This document shows, piece by piece, positions 1 through 12,385 of a stretch of DNA of 64,000 nucleotides. The translations under genes were made by a program, and so were the position numbers. The notes beneath the pieces are model-generated. The model did not search any database. It saw nothing but the letters and a program-made list of their open reading frames with translations, and was not told the origin of the DNA. The stretch comes from Tetraselmis striata (taxonomy: Eukaryota > Chlorophyta > Chlorodendrophyceae > Chlorodendrales > Chlorodendraceae): positions 1 to 64,000 of the forward strand of contig VCJN01001248.1 of the NCBI GenBank assembly GCA_006384855.1, given 5' to 3'. Within the stretch, counting starts at the first letter, position 1. Every line of letters starts with the position of its first letter.

Positions 1-288
1 CGGGCAGTAGGTAGGGTACTGGTCGATACACAACAAAGGCTGCAAAAATGCATTACACGGTAGTCACGGTTGGTTTTGTGATTTAATAAAGGTGAGGTGC
101 CAGGCTGGATCAGCGGCCAATGAGCGTCGAGCTTCGGGGTGTGGTTAAGCGGACATGGGCGCGCCTACTCCTAGCTGGCAAATTTAACGTCAAGGCACCG
201 GACATTTTCGGATTTATGGCGGAGGGGTCCGGCAACTGCATAAAGTATTAGGGAAATACTAGAAATTTAATTACAATGGGTCTATCTA
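1..288. other. Spacer at window edge
   Basis: No gene was recognised here. It lies downstream of the minus-strand gene that ends at 289 and probably holds its 3' untranslated region. Confidence 0.4.
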
Positions 289-1921
289 CTACCGCCCCCG
301 CCTGGCCCCGCCCCGGCGGCCGGCTGGCTCCGCTGCCGCCGGCCTCTTCCTGCCGCCGGCCTGTGGTGCTATGCCCGCTGCCGGCTCGGGAGCTGACTGC
401 CCCTTGCTGCCTGCAGCTACTTCTGCGGGTATGCTATTCATGACAGCTGCTGCCATCTGCGCCCCACGGCTAAGGGGCTTGTATGACGGGGCTGGCCTGA
501 ATGCCGCCGCGCGTGCCTGTTGCGCTTGCTTCTTTTGGCGTCCAGCCTGCATCCTCGCAGTATCCGCAAAGTTGGAAGTGACACGCACATGGGTTGCATG
601 AACTACATGCTTCCGGTTAGTAGCGTCCTGAAGCGCTGGGGCTTGAGTAGCACGGGGAACATGAGCTGATCGAGCGAACGGGGGAGGGGGGCTGGAGCCG
701 GTAGACAGGTCTTGCACCGGTGCGCCGTTCTGGTCGATTCCGGACCTGCGGTAGTGATGTAAGAAAAAACACTAAGTCGCCGACACTCAGGCAGCAACAA
801 CATCAGCAGATACACGATGAGCAGGTAAGGCAGCCGGCAAGCGCACCTTTGCACTGGGGGTGTGGGAGGGTCGGGAACCCTTGTTGTATGCGTCGGGGTC
901 ACCGAGTTAAGCAGGGCAGCTTGCTCCTCCTCCACGGTCAAATAGGGTGGGGGGACGGCGGTCGTCCCTTTGGTGACGGACTCCGTGTAGTACCTGCCCC
1001 ACCACGTTGCTGCCCAAAGCTGGATGACCTGAGTCTTCCTCTCCGGCCACTTCTTGGAAAGTGGCCAGTTTCTCCTGCGGCTGCGGGCGGCCTTTTGAAT
1101 CTGCTTGCGCAGGACGTAGTCGGTGGGCGCGCCGGGAATGATGTCGTAGGCGAGGCCGGTGGCAGTCGCAGCGAGCTCTTTGAAGCGCTTGATAATGTGG
1201 CCCTTTGTATACCCTGGGATTTCTGCGTCCATGTAGGGCAGTCCGGTGACACCGTCGATGGGGTAGAACGCGCGCGTCGAAAGCGGCATCGAAGTGGTGC
1301 TTGAGCGCCGCTGCTCGGGAAGGAGTAGCAGGCGGATTCGTTTTTAAGGTTCGTCTTTATTTTATTGAACTGGAAATAACAAGAACACGCCGGATACAGG
1401 GGGGGGGGGGGGGCACCTGGGACGGCGCGTTCAGACCGCTGCCTCTCCGTGCCGGCGATCGCCTGCTGCGCGACGGCGCTGCCGAGTCCGGTTACCGACG
1501 CTGAAGACATACGCGACACCGCGGTCGGGCGAGTGTAGAGCTGGATAAGACCACCGCCGGCCACGCGAAACCCGGCTTCCTCTAGCTGTGACAAATCGCA
1601 GCTGCACACGTACGCCGCGTCGAAGCCCAGATCTGTCTCGTCTTGCGCCTCCGCTAGGGAAGTGAACACGTACACCCCTTGCGCAGCCTGGTTGGCGGTG
1701 CTGCTGGCCTCGCAAAGGCGGGCGGTGGTCAAGGGGCCGTTCAACTTGACCCCGTCAGAAACATTCGACGAGCGGTCGGCGCTGACGGTCGTGAGGTAGT
1801 AGCGCAAGGGCGGGCCGCGCGGGGCAGGCGGGGGCTCGGGCGACCCACTCTGCAGCATGAAGCCTTTCCACGAGGCGTCATCCGGGCCGGCAGCGTTATG
1901 GAAGGTGCTGGCGGAGGCCAT
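289..1921 (-). CDS. Unrecognised three-exon gene beside the Tnp2-type transposase
   Basis: I do not recognise this protein. Exon 1 runs from the ATG at 1921 (an in-frame ATG also lies at 1960) to about 1417, where the donor GTGCC is followed at once by a C-run. Exon 2 covers about 847-1302; its acceptor is uncertain because the phase does not fit exactly. Exon 3 is 289-745, and its phase fits the exon 2 donor (GTGCGC). Exon 1 encodes a compact region rich in conserved-looking residues (GVYVF, YVCSCDLS, LIQLYTR). Exon 2 encodes a globular stretch including YPIDGVTGLPYMDAEIPGY. Exon 3 is basic and Pro/Ala/Arg-rich and ends RRGGARRGR, suggesting nucleic-acid binding or nuclear location. It has the same strand as the transposase gene just upstream, so it may be the second gene of that element, as CACTA elements often carry two. 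It could instead be a host gene. Confidence 0.5.
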
Positions 1922-2071
1922 GGTGGCAGTGGGGGGCGAGCATGGCAATTTGGTGTTCATGCGACGAGGCGGTCAATATGCGATGCGAGTGCGCGGCTGT
2001 CCGCGCTTGGTTCAGCGGTGAGCGGCGGTGACCGTCAGGCGACCCCGTACTTCATGCGCGTACATGGATGT

Positions 2072-2225
2072 GCAACGGATGTCCAGCAGATGTGCAGCGA
2101 TGTGCAGCGATGTATGTGCGGGGATGTGCAGGGATGTGCAACGAATGTCCAGCGGATGTACAGGGATGTGCAGCGATGTGCACAGCGATGTGCACAGCGA
2201 TGTGCAGGGATGTGCAGGGAGTACG
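2072..2225. repeat. Degenerate tandem repeat of about 10 bp
   Basis: Repeated variants of gatgtgcagc / gatgtgcagg run through this stretch with occasional substitutions (gatgtacagg, gaatgtccagc). It lies between the two minus-strand genes. Short subterminal repeats are common in CACTA-type elements, but here they are internal, so a simple minisatellite is the safer reading. Confidence 0.7.
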
Positions 2226-2573
2226 TGCAGCCGCCTGTACTTAGCCCGGAGGCTCCGCGTCGGCGCGCGACACGCGAGCCCGCGTGCGCATATCAATTTG
2301 ATGAAATTATCGAAACGAGAAATTCATACAGTACTTTACAATATATGCTCAATTCACTAACGCCACTGTTGCTGCCGAGATGCTACTACTGCCCAGCATC
2401 AACACCGCCATCATCCTCATCAAGGGCGGCGATGTCCTTGGCATGGGAGTGCTTCACGTAGGAGCACCACCTGTGCCGGGCAGCAACATCAACATCAGCG
2501 CAAAGTGCAGCAGCAAAGCAACAACAACATCATGTAGGACGCTATTGCAATAATATATAACACAGGTAGCCCA

Positions 2574-5500
2574 TCACCTGATCATCTGCCTGGGCGCAAC
2601 ATCAGCAGCGGCCCTTTGCCGCCGCCCCCTGCCAGCAGTGCTGATGGCCTCTGTCCATGTGTATGTGACCAGTCTGCCATGCACAATGCTGGGCGGGAAG
2701 ACGAAGTCATGCTGGAAGACAGTGTTGATCGGGCCCTCCCACAGTCCAGTGCTGATAGGCGCTGATGGCACGCGGCTTCCACGGTGGGCATCTCCAACTA
2801 CAAAGACAACGGGAGGCGCAGCCAGCGCGTTGTCTTTGCGGTGGCGCTCAGCGACAACGAAATAACTTACCTCGACCTGCAGGATCTCTTGGAACATGTC
2901 CTGGTTCTCGGCCTCTGCAGAGCCGGTTGGCATGAATGCCAAGTCCTTCCGCTGTTCAGTAGTCTGACGGATGTAGAAGTCCACCGGCACGAGCCCTGCA
3001 CCCCAGTTCTCCCATCGCTGGGCGGTGAGCACCCACGCGTTGCCTTTCGGCAGACGGCTGTAGGCACGGGAGCAGTACACCGTGTAGGACTCTTGGTCGG
3101 GCTTCAAGGCCTCCATTCGGCCATAGTAGGTCATCCTGGGGGGGGGGGGGGGGGGAGTGACATAATCGGACAGATGATGGATGTAAGATATTGTATACTG
3201 ATGTAATAATTATATATCTTGAATAAGACACAGGGACCTTGGCAGACACGGATGCCAACAACAACACTTACTTTATGTTGGTTGTATCCTCCCTTATGTC
3301 CTGCACCTTCAGCCCGTCTGGGCCAAACTCCTCCACATACGTCTTGAAGAGAGCAACGGTGTGTGCGTGGACATCAACTTCCTCCTCGCAGAACTCTTCC
3401 TGCACCCGCGCCTTGCTGACTGCCCCCCCAACGGCACCCAAAGCTGCGTGTGCCTTCTTCGCTGTTGTTGATTTACAGCCCGGTCCCGGCGCATGCTGGT
3501 GACCATGTCATTGTAAAGGAGCTCAAAGTCCTCTAGCCTCATCTGCATAGCAACATGGGCAATGAGAGAAATGACAGCATAGGGGCAGCGGGACAGAGGG
3601 CGGGGGGGGGGGGGGGGGGGGGGGGGGGCGCACCTGCTTCATGACCTCCACAGCGAAAGCCCTTTCTGGGTCCTTGCTGCACTTGCCAACAATGACCTTC
3701 CGGAAGTACCTAACCTGCACGCAGCAAGCAGTTATTTGATGTCAGCGACCCCATGACATCACGCACAGGGGCAGCAAGGGGGGGGGGGGGGGGGGGGGGA
3801 GGGGGGCTGACCCCTCTCTCCAGAAACATCTCAACTTCCCGGGCTGTGCAGCCCCGTGCCTTCTCCTGAGCTGCCAACCTGCACACAAGCACATGCAGGT
3901 TGCTGCACATCAAGCGGAAGTCCCCGCAGAGATGCTCGCATATCTTCGCGAAGCGTATCAGGTTGGCTGCGCCATCGAGGCGACGGTTGTCGATGGCGTT
4001 GTCCGTCTACAGTATCCGCCCAAGCAACGACGCCTCTGTCTCACCAGGCTTGGCATATACTGCCGCATCTGCCTTCAGGTAATGACGGCATACAACAGTT
4101 AGGCACATGAAAGCGGTGTGCCAGTGCTTCGGCAGCTTCTTCAAGAGGTCGCTGCGCACAGCACGGCAACATGCATGTGCAGTTAGTGGTCCGCATCATG
4201 CACAGTAATCCACAAAGGAGAAACATGAAATGTTAGAAGGGGTGGGGGGGGGGGGGGGGGGCGCACTCCGTGGCCGAGTGCGAGTATGTAAGGATGAAGT
4301 CTTGAAAGCTCTCCGCTGTCCAGTTCGGAAACATAGAAGAGCCGCCCATGATGATGATGGGAGGCCGCCCGAAGTCATTGGTCACCTTGATGTTTTTCAC
4401 GCGCTTATCGTATATCTGCAAGCATCACAAACGAAGCAGTCACATGTCAGTCGCCGGCCTACAACACTGTATTGACAATAATATACACGCAGGTATGCAT
4501 GCAGGCAAGGGCGTCACACCCGATAGAAATTCTTGAACTTGATCATGGCGCTGCCCGGGCCACGGGACCGCACCTGCACCTCCCCCATCCTGAGCAAAAA
4601 CGTCTTCACCACCCCCAACAGGAGGGCATGATGTAACGGCAGAGCGTGGGAGTTCACGATACTGAATGTGGCGCCCAGAATGTCATATGCAGCATGCACA
4701 TGGGCGGAGCCAGTAAGTCCCTTGGGCAGCTTGCCAGCGGCGGAGGCGCGCTGGAGCGCTTCCAGCTCGGTGTCCGTGAGCATGGAGCCATCCGCGCCGG
4801 CAAAGCACGACTGGACGCATTGCCGTCCGGGGTCTCTAAGAACCTCCGTGATGCATCGCTTCTGCGCTTCGCCCTCCTGCCGCGCCCGCGTATCCCTCAC
4901 TCCGTTCCCCGGGGGCAGAATAGGGTTGAACGCTTGATGCCATAGTGTCTGCGCAGCGGCTGCGAAGTACCCCAGGAAGCGCACAGCTCCGTCCAAGTGG
5001 ATGCCCTGGAAGAGGCACCACATGCAGGCAAAGAAAGCCGCGTGGTAGCCCCTGCCAGTCAGCTTGTACCTGGCAGGAGAGTCATTGTGAAGCGCTCCAA
5101 GGAACACTTTACTGCGGCCACAGGGGGGGGCGGCGGCATCTGCATTTGCACAAGCCACACATACGATGGTTGAGTATATTTTATAATAGCAAATATGCAT
5201 ATATATGTCATACCGTTTAGCATGACAGAGCACTTTATATTAGCACATCTTGCACATAAATGGAGAAGGTAAGGGAAGGGGGGGTACCATCAGTAGTTGG
5301 CGGTGCATCAGCAGCACTTGACGACGATGGCGCGGCATAGCGCCGGCCAAACGGAAGGGGTTCCTCCTGTGATTGCTTCATCGCAGCGAAGGTCTCCTTC
5401 AAGAAAATCCCAGTGTTGGGCGCTTCATGCGGCCCAGGCACCACAATCAGGATTTCAGAATTGGACGCTCCAGCTGCACAGTGCCTGTCAGCAAAGTGGC

Positions 5501-7710
5501 ATGGTATCAGAGGGGATATATATTCAGTAAACGTTAGCCCTACAATCAAAACAAGGGGCATCAACACCACATGCACGCATGCATATACAGCCTTACCGCG
5601 GGACATTGGCTACCCGTGACACATACACAGTCGCGGAGTGATGCTTGAACTTGGTGAGCTGGACCCCGTCGATCCCAACGTCCATGATGAGGTTTGCCGC
5701 GTCGGCTATGGCTCCGTCAGTTGCCTCCTTCAACTGCCTCCCGAAGTCAGAGTTCAGGAACGCGTTTTTGGACAGGTCCTGCCTGTACGGCTGGTTGGCG
5801 GCGGAGTCGGGGCGCCGCAGCATTCGCCACAGGATCTCTATGATGCCGAAGTCAAAGTAGATGCCATCTGGTTCCATGATGATCTTCCTATTCTTCCGAA
5901 CCCGAACGAAACGCGGGGCTTCGCACTCCATGCAGGAGGCGACGCCAGGCTCGTCGGCTGCGAGGTGCAGCCGTAACAACACAACATTTAGTCAGCCGAA
6001 AATGTGACAATAATAAGAGCATGCATTGCGAGCGATCTAATGGTGGGGAGTCGACGAGCATGGTGGGCAAGGATAGTCACCGCTGTCGTGCAGTCTCCAA
6101 CGGCCCTCCTGCGTGGAAAAGTTGTGCTCAGGGTCAGACATCATGTCGATGTCAGCGGGCGGCGGGTAAACATACTGCCCGCAGCTCCGACACCAATGCC
6201 TCTCGAATCGAGATATGTCGTTGTCGATGCCTAACGCCTTCAGCGACGCTGGCTCTGTCTTCGGAAACCTGTCGTTGCCTAGGGCGGTGTTTAGAATGTA
6301 GAGTATCTCTTCATACGCAGCGGTGGGCAGCTCGTAGTCGGCTTTGACGCCTAGAAGGTCGACAAGCACACCCCCGATGCTCGAGTTCTTGGGGGGCTTG
6401 CCAATCAGCTCGTGGCTGAAGCACTCGGGTAGCTCGCGGTCGTCATCGGGGTCCTTCGTACCATTGCCCACCTGATACCGGCAAAACACACGTCGTCAGT
6501 GTGGGCAGGAAAGGGCGGTGCAAGCCAGGCAGGGTGCAAGCAGTTTCAGCGGGCAGTTGGATGCTGATGAGCACTACGCCGAAGACGGGGCCTACCTCTT
6601 CGGCACCGCCTTCCTGCGTCGCTGCCTCGGGCTGTTGCCGTTGTTCTCCCTCCTGCTCCTCGTCTTCCTCCTCTATCTGCTGGCTCCTCATCCGTCGTAT
6701 CATCGTCGCTGCCGTTCAAGCTTGATAGAAACCCTGCCGGTTCGCCTTCTTGCAGTTCGTTGTCCTCCCAGAAATTGTCGTCCAGTAGCCTACCAGCACG
6801 ATCCGGCTCGCCCATCGCACCCGCGTTAGCGGCCACAACCGGACCGCCCGGAACCGGTTCCTCCTCCCCGTAGCTACCGAGGTCGTTCCGGTTGCCGGCA
6901 ACGTTGTCGACTTCCATAGGGGTGGGCGGCTCCTCCGAGCTGCCACCGTCCAAGGTAAACCATCGAGAAAATATTTGTTTGCGAACGACTAACAGTTGCA
7001 TCACGCGTGTGCTGTAAAAGCGGCCACGGGGAAAGCACATAACAAGGCGATGTCCTCTACTGGTGGGTCGAAGGTTAAAGTGGTTGGGAATTGAAGCAGT
7101 AGGCCAGCAAGAGGGCTTGGGGCGAGGCACAAGTGGGGCATTACCGTCCGTCGTGATGCCGCACCCTGAACTTGTCGTTGGGGAGCGTCGCAGTGATGAC
7201 CAACTCATTATGGTTTGACATGAACCGAACACCAACCCATCGGCCGACGTCATTCCTCTGGTCAGGAACTCTGCGTTGGGCTGCCCGAGTTCGGGTTCGG
7301 CGCGGACGAGGGGGTGCCGGTGTCGCGGGGGGAGACGCAGGGGCGGGCGGTTCGAGCGACGCTGCTGGCTCATCGAGCGCTTGCGACGGCGAAGAGCCTA
7401 CTGTTTTTTTCATCTGAGAAAAGGGGCGGGAGGTGACCGTTACGTTGAGGGCTATGCATTCATGCGTGCACTCCATACATCGCAGACCTACGTGTTAGCA
7501 CTAACGGGCACTTGCCAGTAAGCGGGCTTGCTCTGCCGAGCAGACAGGGTTCGCCGCAGATTTGAGATGGCGCTCTCTGAAGTGGCGGCTGGTCCCGCCG
7601 AGTGTCTTCTTGCACACACGGCACTGCACCCCAACGACCTTGCCATGTGCATCCTTGCTATGTTGAAAGATGGTCCTCGAACTGACTCCTCGCTGGCCGC
7701 CGCGAGGCAT
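2574..7710 (-). CDS. Multi-exon Tnp2/CACTA-type (Plavaka-like) DNA transposase
   Basis: This is a DDE-type transposase related to plant En/Spm Tnp2 and fungal Plavaka transposases. Exons estimated by eye, in coding order: 7493-7710, 7147-7421, 6594-6940, 6090-6467, 5601-5955, 5290-5485, 4530-5123, 4270-4412, 3814-4165, 3632-3720, 3305-3545, 2880-3135, 2574-2800. The first exon has a BED-like zinc finger, C-x2-C-x9-H-x4-H. Later exons give the family landmarks: CRSCGQY, then MECEAPRF, DVGIDGVQLTKF, SEILIVVPGPHEAPNTG, HNDSPARYKLTGRGYHAAFF followed by CMWCLFQGI, PLHHALLLGVVKTF, and FPNWTAESFQDFILTYS. Several introns carry a poly-C tract right after the donor. An in-frame TAG at 4007-4009 interrupts an otherwise open, conserved-looking stretch, so the copy is either decaying or has a small intron I missed. 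Terminal inverted repeats were not found. Confidence 0.7.
3602..3628. repeat. 27-base G homopolymer next to a splice donor
   Basis: On the coding (minus) strand this reads as a C-run directly after the donor GTGCG of the transposase gene. Other very long runs in the window lie at 14621-14647 (G), 28809-28837 (C) and 38836-38865 (C). Their assembled lengths should be treated as approximate. Confidence 0.9.
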
Positions 7711-9770
7711 CGCACGGGGGACTGGCTCGAAGCCAGTCGCGGGTTACGCACGGTGAGCAGGTGGGAAAATGGGAATGATGAGCGGCACTTCCGTCGGACT
7801 TATATCACTACAAGCAGCGCGGCGCAGCCAGCACTTCGTCAGAACCGGTACGGTACCGGTACTCACGCCGCGTCAGCTTCTGGCCGACTAGCGCCGAGCG
7901 CCCTCGCGCGCCCGTGTAGCGGGTACTCGAGGGGCGAAAAGTGCGCAAGGGACTCATATCACGTACCGTTAGCGTACGGGTACTGCCATGGCAGTCATGG
8001 CTCGGCGCGGGTACTCGCGACCACCGCCGGATAGGCGGAGATAAGCGGATATAGGCGAGGGTTAGGCGCGGGTGATACGGAATACAGTAATCGTACAGTA
8101 AAATTGAGTACGGATACAGTACAAGTACCGTTTTAAGCGCGGTTAGGCGGACCCCGTTTCGACGAGTGGAGGTGGCGCCCTACGGGCGTACGGCAACTTC
8201 CGCAGGGCAACATAAAAATACCGAGATGTTGTTGATGCAGCTCTCGGGCGGTACGGGCATGCCAAGTGGACAGCACCGTAATGGTGCCGTACCACGCCTG
8301 CTGAAGTGCTAAGTAGGGAAGTAGAAACCCCAACACCAAGTAGTAAACATAACTTAAGGGTTATATTGCTCCGTGATAGAATACTCATTATCGCGGGCGT
8401 AAAAGTCAAAGTAAAGTTCGCCCCGGGACATCGGCCGAAGCCGCCCCAGCACTTGACCCCTTGCGCCAACTGCAGTCGTAGGTCTGGCATAGCCCGTAGA
8501 CCATTGCCTCATTCGAACCCCGAAGGGCAAATAGATCAACCGGGTAAACCCAGGACACGCCGGGACGGTATTGCCGAAAATGCATCGGCCAGGAATCGAT
8601 CGCGGGCGTAATTCGGCGATGGAATTACGACGGCGAGGCGATCCGCTGGATTCTTTTCCGCCTTCGGCGGAATGAATAGCAGCATCAGTACCTGCATCGA
8701 TTCCTACTGGTAAATACGCAGGGCAGTATACTACTACCTGGTACTACTGGCAGCACTACCGGGTATAGCGTCCTGGGCTCCTGATGGCACCTCTGGACTC
8801 TGGACCAGCGGACCAGGCATATATACAGGGTACGGGCCGGCGGAACCCTGTAGCCGATGGTGGATCGCCCGCAATCTACCCGCATGTAGTCGGGTTGTAG
8901 TCGGGCATAATACAGTTCATTAGATGACGGCATGACGCCGGCGGAGTTATTATATACGGCGATTAATGTACGGGGATTGTTTTTTTCCCGTCCCCCCCCG
9001 GGACAGGACTGGCAGGGAAACCCTTGCAGCGTCTCTACGACGGCCGTTTCGGCAGTAATAATATACGGCGATTATGCTGCTCGTCGTATATTATTGTATT
9101 CCAGCACGTGATGCCATCGTAGGTAAGGTACGGTACAGTACTCGTACCAATGGGGATATTATTACAGTATCCCCGTACTCGTATAGTATTGCTGAGACGA
9201 CGACGCGCCGCGGCGCGCGCAGGAGCGGCGGCGCCAGAAGTTCCGTCCGCCGGACAGCCCCGAGGCAGAGCTGGAGGGTGCGAACCTGTGCAGCAGACTC
9301 CACTATACTACTCCCAAGGGTTGACTTTGACGCCGTTCACAGGTTACATTAGGACCAATACCGTTGCCAAGTTCCCAAGTGGCCACAGCGAGCTGTGCCT
9401 GACACCGCCGGCATGCCGGCCCCAAGTGCTCCAGCGGCTCGCGGCTCTGCAGCGGTTTTGCCGCCAGGCGAACTCCAACAGCAGGTGTGCGCACCCGGGG
9501 TGTCAAGCAGTGCTTGCGAGATGCCGCTGGGCCATCACGGGCTCACGGCCTTATAACTCACGCCGACCGCAGGGAGAGTGTTTAGCTTGAGACGCTTCGG
9601 TGTTTTGATTGGCTCAGGAGGATGCACCTGGAGGGCTTTTGTTTGCTGATTGATACCCACCGACAACGCCGGTGAGCTGATTGTGCATTTGTATGTGTGG
9701 CCAACCATTGTAGCTAGAGGTGCTGTACAGCCTTGCACCTAGGCTCTGTCCGGTGGTCCGGCCCAAAGGC
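7711..9770. other. Gene-poor spacer with repeat debris
   Basis: No convincing gene is visible. The stretch from about 7850 to 8140 is built of degenerate short motifs such as gtactcg, gcggata and taggcg. A minus-strand LINE 3' fragment lies at 8979-9055. All open frames are short and look accidental. Confidence 0.5.
8979..9055 (-). mobile_element. LINE 3'-end fragment (same family as 29210-31165)
   Basis: The reverse complement matches the 3' tail of the LINE near 31075-31150: both read acggccg(c/t)cgtag-agacgctgcaagggttt and then a (c)ccgggggcgg/ggg(a)n tract. It is severely truncated and ends in a T-rich stretch on the plus strand. Confidence 0.65.
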
Positions 9771-11142
9771 ATGGATGACCAGGGCATGGCGGCGCTGGCG
9801 AAGCGGGAGCCAGATGGGAATCAGGTAAGTTCAGTGTTTGCGTAAGCGCGGCCTCAATAGAAAGTCCGGTCAGCAGCTGCCTTACGCTACCTACTGCCAC
9901 TACACAGGGTTTGCAAAAGCTGCAGATGGTGGTGGACGCTGCTGGAAAGACCTGCCAGGCTTGTGCATTTTGCGGCCATCCTGGTGAGGCTGGCAGTGGG
10001 GAAGCGGAGTATGGGAAGGCCGCGGACCCGGCGACACTCCAGTTTGCCACTGACTGGCATCTCGACTTCGCAAAGAAGACCATGCGGCTGCACCGAGGCC
10101 AGGTGTGCGTCTGTGGCGGCGTTAGTGCTTCTGGTGGGAGGCCGGGAAGGGGATTAAGGGGGGGCGTTGCTCGCGGCGGGCAGAGGCGGGCGGGGGAGGG
10201 GGGTGGGGGGCGAGGACGGCTGCCTAAGTCATACACCTCTGCCCGTCTAGCCAGGGTCTTGGCTGATTGCTTGTGGTGTGCTTGCAGTTTGCATGTGGCT
10301 TGTGCCGTGCCTGCATGGACCTGTCCGGCTGGGTGGCGCTTGCAGCTGCCGGGGAGAACAGCGCCCTGGCGGATGAGAGAAGTATGGTACGAAGAGCCGC
10401 ACGGAAGCCCGAGTCGCACTCCGTTCCCACAAATTATTCACCTATACTTGTGGGATTCTTTTGCAGATGATGAGAACGCTATGCAGTCACATGGTGGAGG
10501 TCAATAGCCCCGCGGGCATCGACAGCTCCAACGAGCTGGCGGCCACCGCCTGGGCGCAAGAGGTGTACGCCCTCGCGTATTCTTTTCACGTCATTGCAAG
10601 GTACGCGGAAGTGGTTATAACTGGCATGCATGTCTTCTGGGTGTGTCCTGAAAATCGTCAAGTGAGATCCATCCAACCGCTGCGCCGTGCAGCAATGTCC
10701 GCGGATGGCAGATCCTGGACTGCGATGGCGTGCCGCTCAGCTACAGGAAGACAGGTGGCGCTGCAGCCGCTGCAGCCCAGAGATGCCTACCCAGTGCAGT
10801 CAAGCCCAAAGGGTACTTGGCCATCCTCAACTTGTCCGATTGCATGAGCTCTCCCAGTCTGAAATTGGGGGGCATCTGTGTCCATGCCGGGCATGTCGCA
10901 CAGCATATGCTAGGTCTGCCAACATGGATGCCAAGGGACATATCTGAAGTCCCGCTATGGGCATATCGCTATACAGGAAGAAAAGGTCGGATGCGGGTGG
11001 CGCTGCCCCGGAGCAGACACCTGTGGGCAACAAGAAGAAGAAACACGCTCTTGGTGTGTCCAAGACACGCGGCGCCGTGGCTAAGCCAGGGAAGGCAGCG
11101 CTGTCAAAACCTGGTAACAAGAAACACCGGCAGAGCATGTAG
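9771..11142 (+). CDS. Unrecognised spliced Cys-rich protein
   Basis: The family is not recognised. Exons: 9771-9824 (MDDQGMAALAKREPDGNQ, ideal donor GTAAGT), 9908-10102, 10288-10386, 10467-10600, then a last exon from 10692. The phases of the first five junctions agree. Exon 2 contains CQACAFCGH and exon 3 CGLCRACM, together resembling a split zinc-binding site. The last exon reads NVRGWQILDCDGVPLSY and continues open to 11170. A different frame (10957-11142) gives a more natural basic tail with KKKKHALG and GNKKHRQSM, so either an unseen small intron or a frameshift lies near 10945-10990. The C-terminus is therefore uncertain. A nuclear, DNA- or RNA-binding role is only a guess from the Cys pairs and the basic tail. 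Confidence 0.55.
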
Positions 11143-12380
11143 TGCCTGTGGGCACAACATCTACATGTAGTCCCAGGGGAAGAGGAGGTGTGCATGTCGG
11201 GAGTCGGGGCGCAGGCGAGGGTCCCGCAGCGCACCTCATAGCTGGCTTGCAAGGTTGCATCTGTAACAGCCCCATTTGCAAGATGAGCGCACTCTGCATG
11301 GCGTATCCTCACTGTTTGAATATTGTTTTCCCCAAGGCCACTGTCTGTATCTGCTGTGTGGCACCAGCCTGGCGCATGTTGCGCCCATCATGTTGTTTGT
11401 TAACAATCTTTACCGTATCTTTACCATGTAGACTGTGAGGCTTGAAGATTTCTGTTTGCATTAACTTTATATATATATTGCTATCGCAGGTTAAACAATA
11501 TCTCAGGCGCTGTCAGCATGTATTGATCGAGGCTCTACCTACTAGGCGCTTCACCGCCCCTTGGTGCAAAGGATGACTTGCTTCTATAGTTCTATCTAGA
11601 GTTACGGCTCAGCGCATGCACATGTGATATGACTCATCCTCACGCATGAATGTAGCCCATCACATCAGTGACGCATGGGTAGAGAGCTAAGCAAATCCCC
11701 ATTCTCATCTCATGGTAAGCGTATGTTCAATCGCAGCAGTTTGCAGCATGAACTCTGAGCTCGGCAAACACTTGGTGAATAAATTAGGCTCCCGATGCCA
11801 GTCTATGGGTGGCAGAACTCAGAATATCCGACGCTCACCGCCAAGATCTCAACTTCGAGTTTTTTTCTCATGATCGTATTGATAACATTGTGAAGTATTG
11901 CCAGTCGAGCCGGGGTGGGTTGCAACAAAGTATCGCACGCCCACCATTCCTTATTATTACATTTCAGTCAGATGGCGCGGAGTTTTGGGGGGAGGGGGGT
12001 GGGGGAGAGAGAGCAATTTGAACTGGAAGAGGAAGAGGAGGCCACAGCGGATGTGGTAGCACACCATCACTAACCGAGTGATATGACATGTTGGCACTCA
12101 ATTGTATACATGCCCTGTATGCCAATCGGTTGCGTGTATACTGCGACCAGTCCAGGCTAGGCAGCACTCATTCCAGGAATTCAATTTTCGGACTCAGCGA
12201 GACTTTGCCTGAATGATGCGGGTGTGCGAGCGTGTGTGGTCGATGGTGACTTGGGCTGCTGTTCAACAGCAGTCAGAAACCATTCCAGTTCGCTGGCATG
12301 CACATCACGTAATTCTCAATTCAGTCGATCTTGTTATAATGGTGCTGTACGATGAACAAATCAGCGATGAACAAGCCCGC
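11143..12380. other. Spacer without recognisable gene
   Basis: Nothing convincing was seen on either strand. The first few hundred bases are probably the 3' untranslated region of the plus-strand gene ending at 11142. The open frames are short and lack family motifs. Confidence 0.45.
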
Positions 12381-12385
12381 GCATA

